Source of the DNA: Methanobacteriota archaeon
GTDB taxonomy: Archaea; Thermoplasmatota; Poseidoniia; Poseidoniales; Poseidoniaceae
Reading direction: 5' to 3'
DNA length: 35,530 nucleotides
Assembly: GCA_002726495.1 (NCBI GenBank)
Contig: PBTH01000037.1
Span: 1 to 35,530 of the forward strand
The translations under genes and the position numbers were made by a program. Below, piece after piece: positions 28,122-35,530 of the stretch. The notes beneath the pieces were generated by a model, which did not search any database, was not told the origin of the DNA, and saw nothing but the letters and a program-made list of their open reading frames with translations. Positions within the stretch are counted from its first letter, which is position 1. Every line of letters begins with the position of its first letter.

Positions 28122-29678
28122 ATGAGTGGCCCTCCTAGTGATTGGACTGAGCGCCACCGTCCTAAGAGTGAGCAACAACTTGAAGGAAACGAAGTGCAAC
28201 GTAGAAAAATACGAACGTGGCTTGACGAATGGAAAGCAGGCTCACCGAAAAAGAAAGCACTGCTGTTGGTAGGACCTCCCGGCGTTGGAAAGACAACCGT
28301 TGCAAGGGCGATTGCCGAAGACATGGGATGGAATGTTATCGAACTCAATGCGAGTGACGCAAGGAATGCTGCTGCGATACGTAAAGCTGCGACAAACGGT
28401 GCCACTCACAGGTCATTGTTTCATGACCCAAATGCGCCACTCTCAAGGACTCTTATTCTTCTTGATGAAGTCGACCACCTTTCGGGTGGATTGCGAGAAG
28501 TGAGTCAAGCAAGAATTGCTAAGGCGATGGAATCAACTGAACCAAATGAGCCCAAGGTTACGCTATCTGGAGATTCGGGTGGCAAAGCCGAGTTGCTGAA
28601 CCTACTCGCCCAAACAAAGCAACCGGTCATACTAGCATGCAACGATGAGATGGGCCTCTGGGGGAAAAATTCATCCTGGCGCTCAACCCGAGATCGGTTT
28701 GGAAAACACCTCCAGAAGATTATTTTTGACCGTGCCAACAACGAGGCACTTCGCAGAATTGCTCGCCGAGTACTAAGAGCGGAAGGTCTTGGATTTGATG
28801 ATGCAGCAATTACAGCCCTTGTCGACTCAAATCATGGTGATTTACGAGCATTGGTTCGTGACCTGCAGGTTATGACAAGCGGACTCAACGGACCATTAAC
28901 CGCTGATGTGGTGACCACGCATGCTGAATCCAGTCAACGGGATGTTTCGGTAGAAATATTTCCTGGATTGGATTCACTGTATCGTTCAAGATCTGCAAGT
29001 GATGCCTTAACCATAACGAGAACCATTGACAAGGACCCCAGTGAACTTCTGAATTGGGTTCATTGGAACAATGCATCACTCTTTGGCAATACTCCCGGAA
29101 TCCAACAAGGATCTCGTAGCCTGAAACAAGCAGATAAAATGCTCATGGGGCGCTATCTGAATACTGCTCACCGGTCTACCTATTGGACACAACATCTTGC
29201 ATCCCTTTCGGCATCCATAGCCAATCCAGTCAGCCTTGAGGGGAGGATATTCCCTTCATATCCCAACTTTTTGCGACGTGGTGGCTCAATGAGCCGCCCA
29301 AGTATAATTGAGAAATTGAGTTTGCTAAGTGGAACAAGTAAAGCAACGACTCGGGATGAATTTCTACCGGCATTGATGCTTCTGGGGAGGGAGGATTCTC
29401 CTTTGGGTGATGCCAACGATTTTCAGACCTCATTACGAATCGGACTCACTGCCGAGGAACATGCTGCTTTGTGCGGATTGGCTGCATCCAGGCGTTCAAC
29501 AAAAGAGTTAGTAAAAACCTACAAAGAGGCTCAAGAGGAATACTTGGCCAAAATAGATGAAAAGAACCTCGTTAAAAACGAGGCCCCAATACCTGTACCA
29601 AACGAAGAAGAACCTCTCAAAGCGACGAAGGATGATGAAGAAAAATCATCGGACCCGAATCAAATGAAGTTATTTTGA
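28122..29678 (+). CDS. rfcL: replication factor C large subunit
   Basis: WTERHRPKSEQQLEGNE, LLLVGPPGVGKTTVARAIAEDMGWNVIELNASDARN, LILLDEVDHLSG, and C-terminal QMKLF. ORF start 28092; preferred start MSGPPSDWTERHRP at 28122. Confidence 0.95.
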   Translation: MSGPPSDWTERHRPKSEQQLEGNEVQRRKIRTWLDEWKAGSPKKKALLLVGPPGVGKTTVARAIAEDMGWNVIELNASDARNAAAIRKAATNGATHRSLFHDPNAPLSRTLILLDEVDHLSGGLREVSQARIAKAMESTEPNEPKVTLSGDSGGKAELLNLLAQTKQPVILACNDEMGLWGKNSSWRSTRDRFGKHLQKIIFDRANNEALRRIARRVLRAEGLGFDDAAITALVDSNHGDLRALVRDLQVMTSGLNGPLTADVVTTHAESSQRDVSVEIFPGLDSLYRSRSASDALTITRTIDKDPSELLNWVHWNNASLFGNTPGIQQGSRSLKQADKMLMGRYLNTAHRSTYWTQHLASLSASIANPVSLEGRIFPSYPNFLRRGGSMSRPSIIEKLSLLSGTSKATTRDEFLPALMLLGREDSPLGDANDFQTSLRIGLTAEEHAALCGLAASRRSTKELVKTYKEAQEEYLAKIDEKNLVKNEAPIPVPNEEEPLKATKDDEEKSSDPNQMKLF

Positions 29679-31301
29679 TTCAGGGTCGTCTTTTTCCTGA
29701 AGGATTCGTTTAACCAACGCTAAACCTTGGATTTCACCATCGGATTTGTCTTCTCTACGCCAGGTGTGCGGATGCAAGAGAATCACAGCAGTAAGCAATT
29801 CAAGTCGGCCAAACCACATCAATATCGATGTGAAGATGAGTGCCGCTGAATTCATGCTTTCCCACGTCGCAGTAGGGCCAAAATTCCCAAGGGTCGGGCC
29901 GGTATTCCCAAGGGAAGAGGCTACAACCATAGTAACGCTCTCAAAGGTTTCATTGGACATGAAAATTGACAAAATCAAACTTGATATGAAAAACAGGCCA
30001 ACCCAAACGAATAACATTCCGATAATCAATCCGATTTGTTTTTCTTCAACAACTTCTCCATTCATTCGGATATGCTGTATTTTACGGGGTTGCGCGATTC
30101 GTACAAGTTCCCTCGCGGCAACCTTGAACGCAAGAGTAACCCTTAGAATCTTCAAACCACCACTGGTTGAGCCAGCACTCGCTCCAATAACCATGAGAAT
30201 AAAGAGAATTAGATGACCGAATAATGGCCATGATTCATCCATGTAGTTCGTCGAAGTATAACCGGTTGATGTAGCAAATGATACAACTTGAAACAGTCCC
30301 TCACGGATGCCTTTTTCCACTGAATTACCTGAAACAACAAGAGCGATGAAAATAGCTCCAAACGCCACGGAAACATACAGGGCGTAATTACGAAATTCTT
30401 CATCTCCAAAGGCTCTCTTAACATCACCTTCTCGGATGAACCAGAGAAGCGTGAAATTGACACCAGCTAGGAACATGAATACGATAATAATGGATTCAAC
30501 AAGGATTGAATCATAGTAACCAATGCTTGCATCACGTGTGGAAAAACCACCAGAAGGCATTGTTGTCAACGCATGGTTAAACGCATCAAAAAGGCTCATT
30601 GATCCTGTAAAATACAGAAGTAAGAACTCCATCAAGGTAAGGAAAAAATACAGACCCCAAAGCGCAAAAGCTGTTTGTTTTAATTTCGGGCGAAGACGGG
30701 AAAGTGAGGGGCCTGTAAGTTCAGCTCGGGCTAAGGCCATCCCGCCACCGATGACACGAGACAGAATCATCATACCAAGCATAATGATTCCCATGCCTCC
30801 AAACCATTGGGTCAAAGATCTCCAAATGAGCAAACCTCTCGGCTGAGCGTTAATACAATCCATATCTCCAGGTATACAATTTGGGCTCATATTGTGAGAG
30901 ATGACGGTGGCTCCTGTTGTTGTAAAACCTGACATCGATTCAAACCATGAATTCACGGCACCCCGAAGAATATCAATCATTTGTGCGCCATCTGTAAATG
31001 GTCCAACAAACATTCCCCCGAGCCAAAATGGTAGTGCACCAATGAAAACTGCAATAGGCCATACAAGAGCAACTGCTGCGAAGGCTTCCCGGTCGCGCAA
31101 TCGTTCTGATGTATCGGTCCTGGTACCAAGGCTAAGCATGAGAGTTCCTAAAAACGCCGATAGTAAAGCGGGTATTGCAAACGAATAAAGGGCCATCTCC
31201 CAGCCATCTAGGAAGATCGTAAGGAGACCGCAAAAACCTAACGGAATGGTCAACGCGATGAGCGTCCATCCTAGAATAAGGAACAGTACGTCACGACGCA
31301 T
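29670..31301 (-). CDS. trkH: TrkH-family potassium uptake membrane subunit
   Basis: Multi-TM with SWFESMSGFTTTGATVI, TQWFGGMGIIMLGMMIL, TTMPSGGFSTRDASIGYYDS, GASAGSTSGGLKILRV, SSLGNTGPTLGNFGP (selectivity-filter P-loops). Confidence 0.95.
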   Translation of the reverse strand: MRRDVLFLILGWTLIALTIPLGFCGLLTIFLDGWEMALYSFAIPALLSAFLGTLMLSLGTRTDTSERLRDREAFAAVALVWPIAVFIGALPFWLGGMFVGPFTDGAQMIDILRGAVNSWFESMSGFTTTGATVISHNMSPNCIPGDMDCINAQPRGLLIWRSLTQWFGGMGIIMLGMMILSRVIGGGMALARAELTGPSLSRLRPKLKQTAFALWGLYFFLTLMEFLLLYFTGSMSLFDAFNHALTTMPSGGFSTRDASIGYYDSILVESIIIVFMFLAGVNFTLLWFIREGDVKRAFGDEEFRNYALYVSVAFGAIFIALVVSGNSVEKGIREGLFQVVSFATSTGYTSTNYMDESWPLFGHLILFILMVIGASAGSTSGGLKILRVTLAFKVAARELVRIAQPRKIQHIRMNGEVVEEKQIGLIIGMLFVWVGLFFISSLILSIFMSNETFESVTMVVASSLGNTGPTLGNFGPTATWESMNSAALIFTSILMWFGRLELLTAVILLHPHTWRREDKSDGEIQGLALVKRILQEKDDPESK

Positions 31302-31303
31302 GA

Positions 31304-32725
31304 TTACACCCTAAACCGCTTTTCTGCATCCGGAATCTTGTCTTGGAGACAGAAAAGAATGACGAGGTCGTTCTCAAGAAGGACATGGTCATCGGTGGGT
31401 TTTGTTGTTTCCCATTCACCTGCAAGATTTAATCGCTTGATGAAAGCCAATTTCAGTGATTCTGGAAATTGTGCTTCACCAACAGTTTTCCCAGCGAATT
31501 TTGCCTTTTCAGTGACCTCAAAAGTCAGCCCAACAACATTTGGAACTTCGGAAAGAAGTGCAAACCTTCCTGATAACTTTTCATGAATGTGAGTTAACAT
31601 GTTGTCAACAGCAACCCTGCGTCGGTCTACAGCGAAGGAGATTCCCATTCTCTGGGTGACTTTTACCAAATCAGCATCACGAAGCATCAGTCCAGTGCGG
31701 TCAACGCCCATGTCACTAGCAAGAAGGACTGCTGCGATATTTTCATGATCATTATCAAGAGCACTTACTGCAACATCATGCTTGTCAATTCCAATTTCCG
31801 TCAAAATCGTACGGTCTAAATGGTCACCATGGATGATTTCAAGATTGGGGTTGGCACCAATTCGAGAACCTGCGAGTTCATTTGCACGGTGTAAATCCCG
31901 TTCCAATACCGTCACCCATGCACCATGAATGAGCCATTCAGCAGCCATTTGAGCACCAATTTCAGTAGCGCCAACAATGACGACTTTTGGTTCATCAGGG
32001 AAGTAGGTTAATTCATGACCGAACAAAATCAAGGCAGGATTGAAACTGTCCAAACCAATGGTAGCTACAGCGACTCTATCTCCTCTTTCAAGTTGGGTTT
32101 CGTCAGTAGGAATGATGCTGCGTTGATTCTTTCGCTTTAAGCCTACAACAGACGGCATTCCATGGATCAAGTCCTCTGCCAACTCTCCCAAGGTACGGTT
32201 AGTAACGGTGTGAGCCGTTTCACCAACTTCTAACTCAATGACGTATGCTTCATCATCAAAGGGTATGACTTCTTCAATATCCGTTGAACGAAGGCCCGCA
32301 TTAAGCCGTTGGATTGCTCCAGATAGGGGATTGACGATGTAGTGAACCGATGCCCAATTCTTGAGATTGCCTTTCTTGTATTCATCGATGTAATCTTTAT
32401 TGCGAAGCCGGCAGATGTTCGTAAGTGAGTGCTTTGACTCTCCTAGAGTATGGGCATGGTCTGCAATTGAACAAGCTATTAGATTGTGTTCGTCGGATGG
32501 GGTTGCTGCAACAAATACAGAAGCTTCAACAATTCCTGCCTCAATCAATTTCTCCCTTGAAGTGATGTCACCATGAATTACGAGACAATCCAAACCTTGT
32601 GCGTTTGAAACTGCACGCGAGTCCTGATCCATGATAACAACATCGTATTCTTCTGCGTTAAGCGCACGAGCCAGCTCAATACCAACCCGGCCAGCTCCCC
32701 CGATGATAATTCTCATACTATCCAC
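31304..32725 (-). CDS. trkA: TrkA, K+ uptake regulator with two RCK modules
   Basis: MRIIIGGAGRVGIELARALNAEEYDVVIMDQDSRAV and second Rossmann VVIVGATEIGAQMAAEWLIHGAWVTVLERD; adjacent to trkH. Confidence 0.94.
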   Translation of the reverse strand: MDSMRIIIGGAGRVGIELARALNAEEYDVVIMDQDSRAVSNAQGLDCLVIHGDITSREKLIEAGIVEASVFVAATPSDEHNLIACSIADHAHTLGESKHSLTNICRLRNKDYIDEYKKGNLKNWASVHYIVNPLSGAIQRLNAGLRSTDIEEVIPFDDEAYVIELEVGETAHTVTNRTLGELAEDLIHGMPSVVGLKRKNQRSIIPTDETQLERGDRVAVATIGLDSFNPALILFGHELTYFPDEPKVVIVGATEIGAQMAAEWLIHGAWVTVLERDLHRANELAGSRIGANPNLEIIHGDHLDRTILTEIGIDKHDVAVSALDNDHENIAAVLLASDMGVDRTGLMLRDADLVKVTQRMGISFAVDRRRVAVDNMLTHIHEKLSGRFALLSEVPNVVGLTFEVTEKAKFAGKTVGEAQFPESLKLAFIKRLNLAGEWETTKPTDDHVLLENDLVILFCLQDKIPDAEKRFRV

Positions 32726-32726
32726 C

Positions 32727-34307
32727 TCAACCCAGTGATTCTGTGTACTTCTTCACTTGATACGAGCCACCAGCAAGGCTTACATCTCCAGTGGTTTCAA
32801 AACCTCGTTCACGATCAATCTGACCGCCAGTTGTAGTATGAAGCGTTCCCACTGGATGGTAATAATCGTAGACGAGTTGTCCCGACGAATCTGCAGTTTC
32901 CATCCAATCAATGTAAGCAGTCGGTGTGGAAATAAGCCACTTGTTGTTAACAACATCCACTGGCGCCTCGACAAAGCAAGTAGCGAGCGTCACTGAGTGG
33001 TCTTCACACCATGACTCTTTGAGTGGGAGTTGGATGTATCCCCATGCGTGGGCTTCCCATCCATCGTTGCTATAATGAGGGTCTCCGAGGATACCAAATG
33101 CATACCAACCAGGAACGCCCTTGGTCCTCAAGATACTGAAATATGCGTTGGTTTGCTCATCACAATCCCCGAGGTTACCCGCCAAACAAGCCGGACCACT
33201 GCGTGCAGTAACTGGTGCCTCACGGTCATACACTACATGAGCATGAAGGTAATCAAATGCAGCACGAGAAAAAGCATATGCGTTTTCTGATTCTCCTTCA
33301 GCAAGTGTTGCAGATATCTTGTCAGCTGTGCTTTTCACAATGGCATCTTGACCGTTGATTGCATAGCCTGCTGAACCACCTCGGTCATACCAAAGTTTCG
33401 TACCGAAATCTGTTGCACGTTGACTGTTTCGAATTTGATAATCCTCAAATGTTCCGGAATTTTCAAGGTTGATCCCCATGGATTTACCAGGAAGACGAGA
33501 GTCCACACGACCATCATCCCACCAACTGTAGGAATAGGCAGAAACTTGGATGTCAAAGGAATACGACGATTTCTCATTCGGTTCAAGGTTCATTTTGACC
33601 ATAACGCACTTGGCCACAGAACACTCATTATCACCTGAACCCACATCTGGCCACCAGATTTCATGACCTTCTGAGGTTATTGTCCGACTGTTGTGGTCCT
33701 TTGAAGGCATTCCGTCAACTGGTACGTTCACAGATTGAGTGCCAAGTGTGACCGTGATCAATTCAGTTTTCTGCAAGACGGTAGGTTCCATCCCCTCGTC
33801 ACCGTTCGTATACTCAAACTGGCTCGCTCTCCCCATCGCAGAAGTAACGACAGGGGGTATCAAGATGCTTTCAACGATATATCCTTCAATCCCGTTATTC
33901 TCAACATTTGAAATTTTTGATAGCGTGTATGATGCTTCAACCGGATAAATGTGATACGGTGCCATAGCGGCTTGAATGTACTCGTCGATACCACCAAATT
34001 CACCAAGGACATGCTCACGGGCCTGAGGTGAAAGCATCACAAATGCTACCAAAGAAAGCATAATGAGGCTACGGAAGCGATTTTTACGACGCTTCATAAT
34101 GTTCTTCTTTCGCCCTGAGTGCGTTTGAACAAGTCCACGCTTCGATGGTTTTGACGCCATTTTGTATGTGCCCTCTTTAGAACCGCTTGAAAATTGCTGT
34201 TCCAAGCGATAGGATGAACGGTCACCTTTTGGTAAAACCCGTCCGCACGAATAGCAAATCGTGTCGCTAGGCAGCGTAGTGCTGCGGCAATAAGGGCAAC
34301 TACCCAT
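32727..34307 (-). CDS. zinc-ribbon / TM / transglutaminase-like domain protein
   Basis: N-terminal CPYCRSTTLPSDTICYSCGR, TM FRSLIMLSLVAFVMLS, transglutaminase-like core GDCDEQTNAYFSILRTKGVPGWYAFGILGD...WEAHAWGYIQLP. Confidence 0.82.
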   Translation of the reverse strand: MGSCPYCRSTTLPSDTICYSCGRVLPKGDRSSYRLEQQFSSGSKEGTYKMASKPSKRGLVQTHSGRKKNIMKRRKNRFRSLIMLSLVAFVMLSPQAREHVLGEFGGIDEYIQAAMAPYHIYPVEASYTLSKISNVENNGIEGYIVESILIPPVVTSAMGRASQFEYTNGDEGMEPTVLQKTELITVTLGTQSVNVPVDGMPSKDHNSRTITSEGHEIWWPDVGSGDNECSVAKCVMVKMNLEPNEKSSYSFDIQVSAYSYSWWDDGRVDSRLPGKSMGINLENSGTFEDYQIRNSQRATDFGTKLWYDRGGSAGYAINGQDAIVKSTADKISATLAEGESENAYAFSRAAFDYLHAHVVYDREAPVTARSGPACLAGNLGDCDEQTNAYFSILRTKGVPGWYAFGILGDPHYSNDGWEAHAWGYIQLPLKESWCEDHSVTLATCFVEAPVDVVNNKWLISTPTAYIDWMETADSSGQLVYDYYHPVGTLHTTTGGQIDRERGFETTGDVSLAGGSYQVKKYTESLG

Positions 34308-34419
34308 ACATCTTTGGCTTCACTGACGCCGTATAACAATTCCTCTTGGACACCCAACCCAATTTTTGCAGATAAAATGTGAATCTGACTGATGTAAATG
34401 ACTCATAGGCTCGTAAGTA

Positions 34420-34433
34420 AGTAATATATTACT
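34420..34433. promoter_or_regulatory. AT-rich 14-bp perfect palindrome, candidate TATA/operator region upstream of 32727..34307
   Basis: AGTAATATATTACT is its own reverse complement, in the 156-bp intergenic 34308-34463. Confidence 0.4.
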
Positions 34434-34463
34434 AATAGTAATTTACCATTTTGTGCAGAAGTT

Positions 34464-35273
34464 TTACTCTTCGCCCGAGGTGATGTCACCAACGACCATT
34501 TGGAGTTGTTCTAAGTTCTCCATGTTCTCACCTGTTGCGGCCTTTTCTCGTGCTTGATCTGCCCAGATACGTCGCAATCTTCGTCGACCTTCACGGGGTA
34601 CTGATTCCCAAATCCACGCCTCAGATGCAGGACTTGCTAGAAGGATGAAGGGGAGAATAAAGACCCATGTGAGTGGCTGAAACACTGCTGTATAAACTGA
34701 TACCAACAAGGCTGAGCGCCAAAATGTTGAGCGTAAGATGGCGCCCCACCTCTTGTCTTGCAGCATCATGTATCCATGCTTAGCGGTAATCAGCGCCTCA
34801 GCACGTGGGGTAATTATGGAAATTAAAGCAATGTTGAGCAAACCTATCGGGCTGAAAATACCCTCAAATTCAAACATACGAAACATGAGCACCATGGCCA
34901 CCATGCCACCTATGGCCAAACCCAAAGCCCAACCACTCGTAGGTTGTGAGCCACCTTTCCGAACCCTCTTCCTCCTGAGGAGAAAATGCGACCCAATTGA
35001 AGCAAAAAGTGTCACAAGAATCAGCGAAATGATATTCAATCCAGAAGCAAAATCTCCATCTGAATTGACCAGTTCATAATAGGGTTGGAACAAGGCACCG
35101 TCGGCCGCTACAGCATAGAAACCCCCGAGGACAATTCCCCAGAATACTTGGTTCCATGCAGTCGGCAAGTCGTAAAACCCTGAAAAGCGCGTCATGACAC
35201 CTCTCCAACCTAATGTCATGCCAATAAGAGCACAAAAACTGGACAACTGAAACAAGACCAGTTCAGAAACCAT
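34464..35273 (-). CDS. integral membrane protein of unknown function with prefoldin-beta-derived C-terminal tail
   Basis: Multiple TMs ([96 protein letters not shown]). C-terminus [22 protein letters not shown]. Start set at [11 protein letters not shown] extends to 35417. Confidence 0.75.
   Translation of the reverse strand: MVSELVLFQLSSFCALIGMTLGWRGVMTRFSGFYDLPTAWNQVFWGIVLGGFYAVAADGALFQPYYELVNSDGDFASGLNIISLILVTLFASIGSHFLLRRKRVRKGGSQPTSGWALGLAIGGMVAMVLMFRMFEFEGIFSPIGLLNIALISIITPRAEALITAKHGYMMLQDKRWGAILRSTFWRSALLVSVYTAVFQPLTWVFILPFILLASPASEAWIWESVPREGRRRLRRIWADQAREKAATGENMENLEQLQMVVGDITSGEE
34486..34532 (-). repeat. 47-bp exact direct repeat, copy B (inside 3' end of membrane-protein gene)
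   Basis: Identical to 3707-3753; flanks diverge immediately on both sides. Confidence 0.97.
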
Positions 35274-35362
35274 GTCAACCGGTTCACCTCCCCCTTCATC
35301 AAAGCGTTGTTCCGAAATTGGCGAGGCGAGGCATTCAAACACCCCCTGCACTTCGGCCAAGT

Positions 35363-35530
35363 ATGGCTCGACTCCTTTTGTTCGGTGGAAAGGGTGGCGT
35401 CGGTAAGACAACCACATCAGCTGCTACCGCAATTTGGCTCGCTGATGCTGGATTACGTGTTCTTCTGGTATCCAGCGACCCCGCTCACTCTACCTCGGAT
35501 TCACTCGGGGTTAAATTGGGTCCAGTTCCC
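35363..35530 (+). CDS. ArsA/Get3-family anion-transporting ATPase, 3'-truncated by window edge
   Basis: Manual translation from ATG 35363: [56 protein letters not shown]. Deviant Walker A KGGVGKTT and SSDPAHS switch motif. Open to window end, so missing from the ORF track. Confidence 0.93.
   Translation, partial: MARLLLFGGKGGVGKTTTSAATAIWLADAGLRVLLVSSDPAHSTSDSLGVKLGPVP

Noticed and set aside
1-35530. CRISPR array, transposase/integrase, prophage or toxin-antitoxin/defence island
   Set aside because: No regularly spaced repeats, no mobile-element or defence signature proteins; gene content is mostly informational/housekeeping. GmhB-like HAD, NUDIX, OYE and Lhr genes alone do not make a defence locus.

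Overview
This is a densely packed archaeal chromosomal window of about 35.5 kb. Gene content suggests a euryarchaeon, possibly a Thermoplasmatota / Marine Group II-like planktonic lineage; that placement is inference. Core: the conserved archaeal proteasome/exosome superoperon on the minus strand (psmA, SBDS/Sdo1, Rrp4, Rrp41, Rrp42, L37Ae, Pcc1-like, prefoldin beta, DHH phosphoesterase, helical-repeat protein). Around it lie a NUDIX hydrolase, a Dph6-like ATP pyrophosphatase, PurB, TiaS, a GmhB-like HAD phosphatase, an archaeosortase-like protein, an OYE-family oxidoreductase, tRNA-Arg(CCG), and a 1.2-kaa C-type-lectin/LamG/EF-hand surface protein. A very long Lhr-type helicase, a ferredoxin, GlyRS, a GATase1-like protein, RfcL, TrkH/TrkA, a zinc-ribbon/transglutaminase membrane protein, an integral membrane protein and the 5' end of an ArsA/Get3 ATPase (absent from the ORF track) follow. 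No CRISPR array, transposon, phage module or recognisable defence system was seen. The most unusual signal is a 47-bp exact direct repeat (3707-3753 and 34486-34532). It carries the Shine-Dalgarno, start codon and first ~12 codons of prefoldin beta, and a second copy sits in frame at the 3' end of an unrelated membrane-protein gene ~31 kb away. Other leads are a RadB-like protein with a degenerate Walker A motif, two similar SDP...G...D modules in the Lhr C-terminus, universal overlap or abutment of convergent gene ends, and clustered small inverted repeats upstream of lhr.
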